In this document: positions 1 to 8,517 of the stretch, in pieces
How the letters are laid out: each line of letters begins with the position of its first letter
Position numbering within the stretch: the first letter of the stretch is position 1
Program-made: the position numbers and the translations under genes
Notes under the pieces: model-generated
Told to the model about the DNA's origin: nothing
Database searches by the model: none
The model's input: the letters and a program-made list of their open reading frames with translations, nothing else
NCBI GenBank assembly: GCA_009774465.1
Contig: VSNT01000046.1
Location: 1-25,810 of the forward strand
Direction of reading: 5' to 3'
Length of the DNA: 25,810 nt
DNA from: Lachnospiraceae bacterium
GTDB taxonomy: Bacteria; Bacillota_A; Clostridia; Lachnospirales; Lachnospiraceae

Positions 1-156
1 CCGAGAGACAGAGATGAAATGATGAAGTTTCTTGGTATAAAACACAGAACCACATTCAGAAGCGATTACCTGAATCCCTTATTGGATGAAGGGAAAATCG
101 CTATGACAATGCCTGATAAGCCACGTAGCAAAAATCAAAAGTTTTATTCTTTTTAA
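1..156 (+). CDS. C-terminal end of a Fic/AlbA_2-type protein (partial)
   Basis: An open frame runs in from the left edge and ends with TAA at 154-156, giving 51 residues. The fragment contains FLGIKHRTTFRSDYLNPLL followed by a segment ending MPDKPRSKNQK. This pattern is typical of the winged-helix segment that closes many Fic-family proteins and AlbA_2-type ATP-binding/DNA-binding proteins of clostridia. Only the tail is visible, so neither the catalytic domain nor the exact family can be confirmed. No clear terminator follows before the next gene. Confidence 0.6.
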   Translation, partial: PRDRDEMMKFLGIKHRTTFRSDYLNPLLDEGKIAMTMPDKPRSKNQKFYSF

Positions 157-272
157 CTTTTGCTGACTATCACGACAGTGTTTGTGGAGAAAATCAGCAT
201 ATGGGTTAAATTTATCAGTTGCTGTTGCATATTATGTCATTCATTAGGGGTGACGACACAGAGGGATGAGTC

Positions 273-1175
273 ATGGCCAAAATATTAATTTCCGGTTTAG
301 TCAATACAGAGACCACTGTAAAAATTAAAGAATTTCCTATTGCATATTTTCCTATCGATTATCCTTTTTTCGGGGTAAATACCGGTGTGGCAGGTGTGGC
401 CTATAATCTTTCAAAGGCGCTGAAATCCCTTGGCGATCAGGTGAGACTGATTTCCATGACAGGGAATGATTTTGGCGGAGAATATGTGAGAAAAGAAGTA
501 GAAGCAATAGGGATATCAACCAAAGATATGATAAAGGATTTAAGGCAGACGCCCAATTCTGTTATTTTATATGACGGAGAGGGAAAAAGGCAGATTTACT
601 GTGACCTGAAAGATATCCAGGAGATGAACTTTGACTTTCATAAAGAAATGTATCAGGACTGTGATGTGATTATAGCGTGTAATATCAATTTTAACAGGAA
701 CCTTCTTAAAAAAGCAAAAGCAGACGGAAAGCTGATTGCAACAGATGTGCATGTGTTAAGCGATGTGGAAGATGCATACAATATGGACTTTATGAAGTAT
801 GCAGATATTTTGTTTTTAAGTGATGAAGGGATAAGAAGGGACGAAAAGGAATTCCTTATGGAAATAGAAAAGCGTTATGAAAATGATATCATTGTGCTGG
901 GACAGGGAAGCAAAGGGGCCTTAATGTATGTGAAAAAAGAAGAAAGATTTTATGATTTTCCTGCAGTCACAACCGGAAGAGTGGTCAATACGGTTGGCGC
1001 AGGGGATGCGCTGTTTAGTGGATTTATTCACTATTATGTAAAAGGCGCCGGGGCAAAAGAGGCACTAAAAAAAGCGGAAATTTTTGCTTCCTGGAAAATA
1101 GGATTTGACGGTGCGGCAGGTGGGTTTGCAGATGAACAAAAAATCGAGGAACTGGCAGCAGAAATTGCATTTTAA
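273..1175 (+). CDS. PfkB-family carbohydrate kinase
   Basis: A 300-residue sugar or nucleoside kinase of the ribokinase/PfkB fold, expected to phosphorylate a small hydroxylated substrate with ATP in the cytoplasm. The N-terminal glycine-rich substrate segment (GVNTGVAGVAYNLSKAL, about residues 34-50) and the C-terminal signature NTVGAGDALFSGF (about 239-251) are both present. D245 in GAGD is the expected catalytic base. The length is normal for the family. The ATG at 273 is preceded by GAGGG. The next gene starts 15 bases downstream, so the two are probably co-transcribed. The substrate cannot be told from the sequence; a riboflavin, inosine or fructose role would be guesswork. Confidence 0.85.
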   Translation: MAKILISGLVNTETTVKIKEFPIAYFPIDYPFFGVNTGVAGVAYNLSKALKSLGDQVRLISMTGNDFGGEYVRKEVEAIGISTKDMIKDLRQTPNSVILYDGEGKRQIYCDLKDIQEMNFDFHKEMYQDCDVIIACNINFNRNLLKKAKADGKLIATDVHVLSDVEDAYNMDFMKYADILFLSDEGIRRDEKEFLMEIEKRYENDIIVLGQGSKGALMYVKKEERFYDFPAVTTGRVVNTVGAGDALFSGFIHYYVKGAGAKEALKKAEIFASWKIGFDGAAGGFADEQKIEELAAEIAF

Positions 1176-1190
1176 CAGCAGGAGAGGGCT

Positions 1191-1916
1191 ATGATTAACT
1201 TTACAGAATCAAAAATGAATCAGTTTACATATAAGGATTGGATTGTCTGGTTTGCACATAATGACCGGGAGCGGCTTACCATAGACTTTTCAGAAGAAAA
1301 GGAGTTGTCAGATAAGGAAATCAGACTTTATTTTCCATCTATAAGGGAATTTCAAAAGGGAGAAGGCTCTGATGGGGCGTATCTTTTAAAAGCAGCCGGC
1401 CGGTTTGCAGATCAGATAAAAGCAGGCGAATACAGGGAGGCGATGGAATGGTTTGTTAAGGAAGAAAACTATCACTCTGCCTATTTGAGAAAATTTTTGG
1501 ATTATTATCATATTGATGTGAAAAATAGTTCCTTTTTAGATCATGTATTTCGTAAATTGAGGCAGATTGGCGGAATTAAATGCGAAGTTACCGTTTTGGT
1601 GACTGCGGAAATGATTGCCCTTACCTATTATGATGCATTGGCGAAAAGTACGGATTCTCCTGCACTTAAGAGCATTTGTGAGCAAATGCTGAAAGATGAA
1701 ATACCTCATATTATGTTTCAATCTCATACGTTAAGTCTTTTTAAAAACAGTAAAAAAGATAACCTTTTAAGGGTTCTTCTGATGGAGGGGACGCTGCTTT
1801 TTGTTTGGGGAGCATTTCACAGGGTATACTTATCCGGCGGGTATGGATTTGGAAGATTTTTAAAAGAAAATTTAGGGTATCTGCGTCAGTCCGTATATCT
1901 GACAGGAAGCAGATAA
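1191..1916 (+). CDS. Ferritin-like diiron protein
   Basis: 241 residues, mainly helical. Carboxylate and histidine residues have the spacing of a four-helix-bundle diiron site: E58, the EENYH motif (E91/E92 and H95), E140 in a helix beginning TAEMIAL, then DEIPH with E170 and H173. The paired ExxH motifs are characteristic of the ferritin-like superfamily. A binuclear iron or manganese site, with an oxidase, oxygenase or metal-handling role, is inferred. The reaction itself is unknown. The gene follows the PfkB kinase by 15 bases and has a GGAGAGGG-like ribosome binding site just before ATG 1191. The last 50 residues are hydrophobic and aromatic but not a convincing membrane span. Confidence 0.6.
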   Translation: MINFTESKMNQFTYKDWIVWFAHNDRERLTIDFSEEKELSDKEIRLYFPSIREFQKGEGSDGAYLLKAAGRFADQIKAGEYREAMEWFVKEENYHSAYLRKFLDYYHIDVKNSSFLDHVFRKLRQIGGIKCEVTVLVTAEMIALTYYDALAKSTDSPALKSICEQMLKDEIPHIMFQSHTLSLFKNSKKDNLLRVLLMEGTLLFVWGAFHRVYLSGGYGFGRFLKENLGYLRQSVYLTGSR

Positions 1917-2050
1917 TATGTTTACATTTTGATGCTTTTTTTGGTGCAGATTCATGATATGATGAAATTTATAAGCCGGATGGCCGCAGAAAAAGCATTT
2001 TTAAATTCCTTAATTTGAGTGCCTGCTAAAGCGGGCAGATAGGAGCAAAA

Positions 2051-2722
2051 TTGAAAACAAAAATTCTTGTAATAGAAGACGACAGTTCCATTTCGGAATT
2101 GATCTGCATGAATTTGGAAGCGGCGGGGTATGAAGCAACGCCGCTTTTTGATGGATTATGCGCAGAAGCGTTTTTAAAAGAAGAAGGAAAAAACAAGGCT
2201 GCGCTGGCCCTGGTGGATGTGATGCTGCCGGGGAAAGACGGGTTTGCATTGATGGAAGATCTGCAAAGGGCAGAAATTCCTGTAATTTATCTGACAGCAA
2301 AAGATGATGTGATATCCAAGGTGCATGGCTTAAAGTCAGGAGCAGAGGATTATATTGTGAAACCTTTTGAGGTGCTGGAACTTCTGGTGCGTATTGATAA
2401 GGTTTTAAAAAGGACAGGCCGAGGGGCACAAAAGCTGCAGATACGAAATGTGGTGATTGATATAAGAGAGCACAGTGTTATAAAAGATGGACAACAGGTG
2501 AAGCTTAAGCCTATGGAATATGAACTTCTGGTGCTGCTTGCAAAAAGCAAAAATATTGCTTTTTCCAGAGAGGAGCTGTTAAACAGGCTTTGGGGAACAG
2601 ATTATGTAGGCGAAACGAGAACTGTTGATGTGCATATTGGGCAGTTAAGAAAAAAACTTGATTTTCATGATGTAATATGTACCATTTCAAAAACAGGCTA
2701 CCGGCTGGAGGATTTAGATTAA
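2051..2722 (+). CDS. OmpR/PhoB-family response regulator
   Basis: 223 residues. An N-terminal receiver domain (about 1-118) has the acidic pair D10/D11, phospho-acceptor D56 (in LVDVMLPG), T82 and K104. A C-terminal winged-helix domain (about 128-222) has the RTVDVHIGQLRKKL recognition helix. It should be phosphorylated by the kinase encoded immediately downstream. The start is a TTG at 2051, chosen because AGGAG lies seven bases upstream and the N-terminus MKTKILVIEDD is canonical. The stop codon directly abuts the ATG of the kinase gene. Its targets are unknown. TTTACA boxes ahead of the downstream lipoprotein gene are candidates. Confidence 0.93.
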   Translation: MKTKILVIEDDSSISELICMNLEAAGYEATPLFDGLCAEAFLKEEGKNKAALALVDVMLPGKDGFALMEDLQRAEIPVIYLTAKDDVISKVHGLKSGAEDYIVKPFEVLELLVRIDKVLKRTGRGAQKLQIRNVVIDIREHSVIKDGQQVKLKPMEYELLVLLAKSKNIAFSREELLNRLWGTDYVGETRTVDVHIGQLRKKLDFHDVICTISKTGYRLEDLD

Positions 2723-4099
2723 ATGAGGCTTTGGGTAAAAATATCTTTGGTGACAATTCTTGCACTTTTTATTACTTCAGGTATTTCGGGGGCAGTGGTA
2801 ATTTATCATTCTGCATTATACAACCGGGAAAAAACGATAGAAAACTATGAACAGCAGGTGAAAGCAACAGCATATGCGTTAGGAAAAGAACTGGAAAATA
2901 CTGATTTGGAAAGTTATAGCCAGGTGGCGGTAAATTCTTTTTTTAACTTTATGATTAAAAAATTTGGCGCCTCACAGTATATACTTATAGAAAAGGGGCA
3001 AGTGGTATGCAACCTGACGCCTTTTGAGTTTGTAGATCCGGATTTTGGCAGATGGAATCAGTCTGAGGTTTACAGTGCAATACAAAAAAATGCCATGCAG
3101 TATGTGTTAATTGCCGGAAAAGCAGTTCCTGTCAGCGGAAAAGCGGATTTTTCCCTTATTTTAGTACAGGATATTTCTTATTTATATGAAGAAATCCGGG
3201 AGCAGATTTTGTTTTCCATAGCAGTTTTGGCAGGAGCAGCACTGGCAGCAGCAGGTTTAGTCTTTTTTTTTATGAAAAGAATTTTAAAGCCCCTGCATGA
3301 ACTCCAACAGGCGGCGAAGGACATTAGCGAAGGTCATCTGGCGCGTCGGGCGGATGTGAATGCCAAAGATGAAATTGGAGCTATGGCGGAAAACTTTAAT
3401 CATATGGCGGAGCAGATTGAGAATCAGGTGATGGAACTGGCGTCAGTTTCAGAGCAGCGCAGACAGATGCTGGGAAGCCTTACCCATGAGCTGAAAACGC
3501 CCATGACGTCTATTATCGGATATGCGGACACACTTCTTTTTGTGAAATTAAAAAAGGAGCAAAGACAATGTGCCCTAAAGCATATTCATGAGGAATGCCG
3601 GCGGTTGGAGAGGCTTAGCAGCAAGCTGATGAGCCTGATGGGATTATATGAAAATGACAGTATTTTGCTTGAGGAGGTTTCCATAAAAGAACTGTTTGAA
3701 CAGGCTGCGGAACTGGAAGCATATCATTTAAAGGAAAAAGGGATTCAATTAAAGGTTTCATGCAATATGAAAAGTAAAAAAGTTGACAGAGATCTTTTTA
3801 TCAGCCTTTTGATCAACTTAATTGATAATGGAATTAAAGCCAGCAGAAAAGGGGATGTAATCTGGCTGGAAGGAACGGAAAATAGAATTGTTGTCAGAGA
3901 TCAGGGCTGTGGCATTTCAAAAGAAGAAATCTCTCAGGTCAGAGAAGCTTTTTATATGGTAGACAAATCCCGAAGCAGGAAGGATGGCGGCTGCGGATTA
4001 GGACTGGCGCTTTGTGATAAAATTGCAGCGCTTCATAATGCACGTCTTTTGATTGAAAGTGAATTGGGAAAAGGAACCAGTGTTTCCATTATTTTTTAG
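2723..4099 (+). CDS. Sensor histidine kinase
   Basis: 458 residues. The layout is an N-terminal membrane span (about 7-28), an extracytoplasmic sensor region (about 30-160), a second span (about 163-185) and a HAMP linker (about 186-238). The dimerisation/phosphotransfer helix carries H255 in LTHELKTPMTS. The HATPase domain has the N box (NLIDNG, N369), G1 (DQGCGIS) and G2 (GGCGLGLAL). All catalytic motifs are intact. It partners the response regulator: the regulator stop TAA at 2720-2722 is followed directly by this ATG, and its GGAGG site lies inside the regulator gene, indicating coupled translation. The stimulus is unknown. The sensor region is short and not a recognisable Cache or PAS domain by eye. 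Confidence 0.93.
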   Translation: MRLWVKISLVTILALFITSGISGAVVIYHSALYNREKTIENYEQQVKATAYALGKELENTDLESYSQVAVNSFFNFMIKKFGASQYILIEKGQVVCNLTPFEFVDPDFGRWNQSEVYSAIQKNAMQYVLIAGKAVPVSGKADFSLILVQDISYLYEEIREQILFSIAVLAGAALAAAGLVFFFMKRILKPLHELQQAAKDISEGHLARRADVNAKDEIGAMAENFNHMAEQIENQVMELASVSEQRRQMLGSLTHELKTPMTSIIGYADTLLFVKLKKEQRQCALKHIHEECRRLERLSSKLMSLMGLYENDSILLEEVSIKELFEQAAELEAYHLKEKGIQLKVSCNMKSKKVDRDLFISLLINLIDNGIKASRKGDVIWLEGTENRIVVRDQGCGISKEEISQVREAFYMVDKSRSRKDGGCGLGLALCDKIAALHNARLLIESELGKGTSVSIIF

Positions 4100-4122
4100 G
4101 CCGCAAATGGCAAGTGAAAGGG

Positions 4123-4139
4123 TTTACAAAATATTTACA
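4123..4139 (+). promoter_or_regulatory. Paired TTTACA boxes, 11-bp period
   Basis: TTTACA occurs at 4123-4128 and again at 4134-4139, exactly one helical turn apart, in the gap between the kinase and the lipoprotein gene. OmpR/PhoB-type regulators commonly bind direct repeats with 11-bp spacing, so this may be a site for the adjacent regulator. A CTATGCT box follows at 4171-4177. The boxes are visible in the sequence; their function is inferred. Confidence 0.35.
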
Positions 4140-4223
4140 TCCTGCTGTATATTTTTTACGGAGAATTCCGCTATGCTTTCAATAAACCAAATAATTGTTG
4201 AAAGAAGAAAGAAGGGCAGATGA

Positions 4224-5507
4224 ATGAAGAAAAAATTTTATCAGGTAATGGCTGCATTAATGATGTTTATTTTAACAGCAGCAATCTATACGGGCTGCGC
4301 TGGAAGTGTACCGGAAGAAGAAAAAATCGTGGTTCCAAAAGAACAGGGAAATGAAGGCGCTGGCGGAGAAACAGACGGAGGCGGTACAGTTGGTTCCTTA
4401 GAAGGAATTTCAGGCCAGGTGCAGGCTCCGGAGCAATATGAAACTGAATTTTCGGAAGGGCAGGTTCATGTAAGTGCAGATGCGCCGGTGATTCTGCCTG
4501 ACGGGGCGGGATTTAAACTGTATCGTGTGACAGGCAGGGTATTTACACAGGAAGATTATGATAAGGTAAATCAGGTGCTGCTGAAAGGCGGAGCACTTTG
4601 GGATAAAGATTATGAAGCCAGTGAAGCATCCAAGGATGCAGCCATTGTGAATGTTCCCGCGGTGGTCTGCTATACGGAGGAGCCTGAAAATTGGGAAGAA
4701 AATATTTTGAGTGGATGTGTTACGACAGATCAGAAAGACTATTTTGTTGAGCTGAACAATAACTTAAGTGAGGACTGGAAATGGGTTCAGTTTGAAGTAA
4801 GGGGCAACTGGGCAAATGGCACTTTTGTTCCATCCGGTAAAGATGAGGCAGCAGGTGATATTCCGATAGATAAAATCAGGGAAGAGACAGAAGCGCTTAT
4901 TGCCCAAATGGGATTTGATGGATTTAGTATTGCCGGAGAAGAGTATGTCCATATTGATTCCTTTGATGAACTGACGGGGGAAAAAAAGATACTGCAGACA
5001 GGTTATGGACTGCATTTTACCAGAACGCTGGATGGGATTCCAGTGACTTATACCCATAAAATGGGGACATCCGTTGAAGATGATGGACCGGTCTGGCCTT
5101 ACGAAACAGTTGATGTTGTTTATAATGAAGAAGGACTGCAAAACTTTACGTGGGTTAATCCTTACCAGATTGAAGCAGCCGGAGAGGAATATGTATTTTT
5201 ACTTCCTTTTTCCGATATTCAGGCTGTTTTTGAAAAAATGATTCCAAAGAAGGCTTCTTCCTGGATTCAAAGTGGGAATATGGAAGTTTTTTATCAGGTG
5301 GATGAAGTCAGGCTTGGATATATGAGAGTGAGGGATAAGGAAAATGTTGTAGAAGGAATGATGATTCCAGTATGGGATTTCTTTGGGAGTGAGACCATAA
5401 ATTTTCATGGAGGAGATACTGACAGTGTAACACCAGGAACTTATGAAAGCCTGTTAACTGTCAATGCAATGGACGGAACCGTAATAGACAGGGGACTGGG
5501 CTATTAA
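4224..5507 (+). CDS. Lipoprotein, resembles DUF6034-type proteins
   Basis: 427 residues beginning with a basic segment, a hydrophobic core and a lipobox ending TGC (C25), so it should be a lipid-anchored exported protein. A low-complexity Glu/Gly-rich linker (about 28-65) follows. The folded part has a segment near residues 291-335 reading VVYNEEGLQNFTWVNPYQIE and then LLPFSDI, which I associate with the uncharacterised DUF6034 family; that assignment is from memory and moderate. It sits directly after a two-component system, with AAGAAGGG before ATG 4224. This suggests it is either regulated by that system or acts as an accessory sensor. No enzymatic motif was recognised. Confidence 0.7.
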   Translation: MKKKFYQVMAALMMFILTAAIYTGCAGSVPEEEKIVVPKEQGNEGAGGETDGGGTVGSLEGISGQVQAPEQYETEFSEGQVHVSADAPVILPDGAGFKLYRVTGRVFTQEDYDKVNQVLLKGGALWDKDYEASEASKDAAIVNVPAVVCYTEEPENWEENILSGCVTTDQKDYFVELNNNLSEDWKWVQFEVRGNWANGTFVPSGKDEAAGDIPIDKIREETEALIAQMGFDGFSIAGEEYVHIDSFDELTGEKKILQTGYGLHFTRTLDGIPVTYTHKMGTSVEDDGPVWPYETVDVVYNEEGLQNFTWVNPYQIEAAGEEYVFLLPFSDIQAVFEKMIPKKASSWIQSGNMEVFYQVDEVRLGYMRVRDKENVVEGMMIPVWDFFGSETINFHGGDTDSVTPGTYESLLTVNAMDGTVIDRGLGY

Positions 5508-5604
5508 AAGACTGCCCGGAATCAATTATGAAATTTCTTCCTTTTTACAAATTTCTATGCTATCATAATAAAGTTGAATAAAATGTAAATTGGAGGAAAA
5601 AAGC

Positions 5605-6957
5605 ATGGAACGAGAACGTCTGGGAAGTCGTTTGGGATTTATTCTGTTGAGCGCAGGCTGTGCCATTGGAATAGGAAATGTATGGAAGTTCCCGTATATG
5701 GTGGGACAGTATGGAGGCGGGGCTTTTGTGCTGTGTTACTTATTTTTCCTGATTGTTTTGGGAATACCTGTAATGACCATAGAATTTGCGCTGGGACGCG
5801 CATCAAGAAAAAGTCCGGTGAAATTATATAATGAACTGGAAAAGCCGGGACAGAAGTGGCATCTGCATGGATATGCGGCTATGGCAGGCAATTATCTTTT
5901 AATGATGTTTTATACTACGGTGGCAGGATGGATGCTGCACTACTTTTTCTACATGGCTGGAGGAACCTTTGAGGGGACGGATGTAACTACAGTTGGAAAT
6001 GTGTTTGGAAATATGCTGGCTGATCCTTATGGAATGACAGGGTTTATGGTTGTTGTAGTGATTTTGGGATTTGGCATTTGCTCCATAGGATTGCAAAAAG
6101 GGCTGGAGAGAGTGAGCAAAGTTATGATGATGGCGCTGCTTATGATTATGGTAATCCTGGCAGTCAACAGTATTATGCTCAAAGGATCAGGAGAAGGACT
6201 TCGCTTTTATCTGCTGCCGGATTTTGGCAGAATGATGGAAATTGGAATTGGTAATGTTATGCTTGGCGCAATGACGCAGGCATTTTTTACACTTAGTCTG
6301 GGAATTGGTGCAATGGCAATTTTCGGCAGCTATATCGGAAGGGAGAGAGCTCTTTTGGGCGAAGCTGTCAATGTGGGAATTTTGGATACCTTTGTGGCTT
6401 TTGTTTCAGGCCTTATCATTTTTCCTGCCTGCTTTGCCTATGGCGTCAGTCCGGACAGCGGCCCGGGGCTTATTTTTGTAACGCTGCCCAATATTTTTAA
6501 TCATATGCCGGCAGGAAGAATATGGGGAAGCTTATTCTTTGTTTTTATGTTTTTTGCTGCTTTTTCAACGGTACTGGCAGTGTTTGAAAATATTATTTCC
6601 TGCTGTATGGATTTATTTAAATGGACCAGAAAAAAAGCATGTGGAATCAATACTGTTTTGCTGATAGTATTATCTCTTCCCTGCGCAATGGGATACAATT
6701 TACTATCCGGTTTTCAGCCGAGAGGTGCAGGCTCTACCGTCCTTGATCTGGAGGATTTTCTGGTAAGCAACCTGTTCCTTCCACTTGGAAGTTTGATTTA
6801 TGTGGTGTTTGCCACCAGCCGTTATGGATGGGGCTGGGATAAGCTGGTTGCGGAAGCAAATCAGGGCAAGGGATTAAAGGTTGCCAATTGGATGAGGATT
6901 TATATGACCTATGCCTTACCTGTAGTTGTATTGATTGTCTTTTTATTGAGCCTGTAA
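5605..6957 (+). CDS. Sodium-dependent transporter, NSS (SNF) family
   Basis: 450 residues with about 11-12 membrane spans. The N-terminus contains RLGFILLSAGCAIGIGN and WKFPYMVGQYGGGAF, the unwound first helix that binds sodium and substrate in LeuT-fold neurotransmitter:sodium symporters. An amino-acid or related amine substrate is expected, but which one is not visible. The open frame extends to a TTG at 5590, but GGAGG at 5592-5596 lies eight bases before ATG 5605, so the ATG is the real start. The length is typical of bacterial members. The upstream gap (5508-5604) has a TTTTTACA...CTATGCT arrangement similar to that before the lipoprotein gene at 4224, which hints at shared control. Confidence 0.93.
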   Translation: MERERLGSRLGFILLSAGCAIGIGNVWKFPYMVGQYGGGAFVLCYLFFLIVLGIPVMTIEFALGRASRKSPVKLYNELEKPGQKWHLHGYAAMAGNYLLMMFYTTVAGWMLHYFFYMAGGTFEGTDVTTVGNVFGNMLADPYGMTGFMVVVVILGFGICSIGLQKGLERVSKVMMMALLMIMVILAVNSIMLKGSGEGLRFYLLPDFGRMMEIGIGNVMLGAMTQAFFTLSLGIGAMAIFGSYIGRERALLGEAVNVGILDTFVAFVSGLIIFPACFAYGVSPDSGPGLIFVTLPNIFNHMPAGRIWGSLFFVFMFFAAFSTVLAVFENIISCCMDLFKWTRKKACGINTVLLIVLSLPCAMGYNLLSGFQPRGAGSTVLDLEDFLVSNLFLPLGSLIYVVFATSRYGWGWDKLVAEANQGKGLKVANWMRIYMTYALPVVVLIVFLLSL

Positions 6958-7005
6958 AGATAGATGCGCTGCCGGAAAAAGCAGTAACGGAAAAGGAGAA
7001 AAATT

Positions 7006-7257
7006 ATGTTGGAATTTAAATATGACACACAATTGCTGATAGAAGGGGAAGACTTGGACGAAGATGTGATTTCCCAGTATTTCACGGAAAACTTTAAGGG
7101 AGACTGTCTTTTGGCAGTGGGAGATGAAGAACTGATTAAAATTCATTTTCACACCAATGAGCCCTGGAAGGTGCTGGAATACTGCGCTACATTAGGCGAG
7201 ATTTATGACATTGTGGTGGAAGACATGGATCGTCAGTCCAGAGGATTAAAAGGGTAA
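7006..7257 (+). CDS. Stand-alone FakA middle-domain-like protein
   Basis: 83 residues. The sequence matches the pattern of the middle domain of FakA/YloV-type fatty acid kinases (DAK-like): a KYDTQLLIEGEDLDED segment, then LLAVGDEELIKIHFHTNEP (about 45-63), then VLEYCATLGEIYDIVVEDM. The HFH pair (H57, H59) corresponds to the VHVHT motif of FakA. The Dak2-like nucleotide-binding domain and the C-terminal domain are absent, so it cannot phosphorylate by itself. The Cys of the usual YCTEF motif is Asp here. It begins 48 bases after the symporter gene with AAGGAG before ATG 7006, probably in the same operon. Its function is unknown; a regulatory or scaffold role is speculation. Confidence 0.7.
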   Translation: MLEFKYDTQLLIEGEDLDEDVISQYFTENFKGDCLLAVGDEELIKIHFHTNEPWKVLEYCATLGEIYDIVVEDMDRQSRGLKG

Positions 7258-7260
7258 ATC

Positions 7261-7299
7261 TTAAAATGGTATCTTATCCTTTTAAAATGTAACTTATCC
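7261..7299 (+). repeat. Two direct repeats, about 21-bp period
   Basis: TTAAAATG followed by CTTATCC occurs at 7261-7279 and again at 7282-7299 (TTAAAATGTAACTTATCC). The repeats lie upstream of the hydrolase-LytTR-DUF3021 gene group. Two repeats about two helical turns apart are the usual geometry of LytTR binding sites, so this could be the site of the LytTR protein encoded downstream. That link is inferred. Confidence 0.45.
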
Positions 7300-7370
7300 C
7301 TCCTGATATTTTACAGGGTACAGAAATGTGTTAGAGTAACCCCTATAAAATGAAGGAGGGATTTATTATT

Positions 7371-8474
7371 ATGCAAAATAAAGGGGATGAAAAGCGCAAA
7401 AGCAGGATGAAACGTCCGGTAAAGGTATTGCTTATTATTTTATTTATAGTGGCGGCTGCCGGGATATTATTTAAATTTATCATGTTTCCGCCTTATGATG
7501 CGCCGGCCATATCAGGAAATCATAAGGTTTTAACAAAGGAATACACCTGGGTGGATGAAAACAGGGTGGAAACTTTTACAGATTCGGGAGAAAACAGGGA
7601 GCTTACGGTAAAGTTCTGGTATCCTGAGGAAGATGGCAGCTATCCGCTGGTGATTTTTTCTCATGGTGCATTTGGGGTAATCGACAGTAATTATTCCACC
7701 TGCATGGAACTGGCTTCAAATGGTTATGTGGTGGCAAGCATAGGCCACACCTATCATGCCATGTATGTAAAAAATGTGGAGGGGAAGGTTTTTCTGGCAG
7801 ATAAAGAATTTATGCAGAGTGTATTTGTTGGAAATGGGGTTTATGATCCTGAGCTGGAAAGACAGGTTTATGAAAACTCTCTTGCATGGATGGAGCTTCG
7901 CACTGGAGATGAAAATTTTGTTTTGGATACCATTCTGGAAAAGGCGGAAAACAGGGAAGAAGGTCCTTTTTGTCTGATTGATGCTGATAAGATTGGTCTG
8001 ATGGGGCATTCTATGGGAGGCGCTTCTTCCGTAGCGCTTGGAAGAGAAAGAACAGATATTGATGCAGTGATTGATCTGGAAGGAACCATGCTGGGGGAAT
8101 ATATTGGATTTGAAAACGGGATTGAAATTTATAACGAGGAACCTTATCCGGTTCCGGTACTGGATGTTTTTGGAACAAGGCTGTATGATGAGATAAAAAT
8201 GCCGGAGGATTTTAAAGAGAAACATCCTGACTGGCAGTATGTGAATTTTTACCTGGGCGAGCACGCCGCAGATTATATGGCAGTGGCCTTTCGTGATACG
8301 GGGCATTTGAACTTTACGGATCTGCCTCTTGTTTCTCCCATACTTGCCAAACTGATGGGAGTAGGAGAAGTGGATGCCAAAAGCTGCATGGAAAATGTAA
8401 ATGCAATTGTACTTGAGTGGTTTGACCATTATCTGAAAGGAAACAGTAAACTGGATATCAAGCCGGAATATTGA
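7371..8474 (+). CDS. Membrane-anchored alpha/beta hydrolase, PAF-acetylhydrolase-like
   Basis: 367 residues. A basic N-terminus is followed by one membrane span (about 18-38), so the catalytic domain probably lies outside the cell. Motifs of the platelet-activating-factor acetylhydrolase type are present: FSHGAFG (oxyanion region, about 96-102), nucleophile elbow GHSMGG with S214, candidate acid D235 in VIDLEG, and H312 in TGHLNFTDL. These suggest esterase or lipase action on a small acyl ester; the substrate is not known. The open frame begins at 7350, but AAGGAGGG at 7353-7360 points to ATG 7371. The LytTR gene follows after 43 bases, so co-transcription is likely. Confidence 0.85.
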   Translation: MQNKGDEKRKSRMKRPVKVLLIILFIVAAAGILFKFIMFPPYDAPAISGNHKVLTKEYTWVDENRVETFTDSGENRELTVKFWYPEEDGSYPLVIFSHGAFGVIDSNYSTCMELASNGYVVASIGHTYHAMYVKNVEGKVFLADKEFMQSVFVGNGVYDPELERQVYENSLAWMELRTGDENFVLDTILEKAENREEGPFCLIDADKIGLMGHSMGGASSVALGRERTDIDAVIDLEGTMLGEYIGFENGIEIYNEEPYPVPVLDVFGTRLYDEIKMPEDFKEKHPDWQYVNFYLGEHAADYMAVAFRDTGHLNFTDLPLVSPILAKLMGVGEVDAKSCMENVNAIVLEWFDHYLKGNSKLDIKPEY

Positions 8475-8517
8475 TGTGCTGACGACAGCATGGATAATAA
8501 CTAAGGAAGGAAATGGA

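Noticed and set aside
2010..2429. A 139-codon minus-strand frame over the response regulator gene
   Set aside because: It is antisense to a clear receiver domain, Pro/Leu-rich, and has no start signal.
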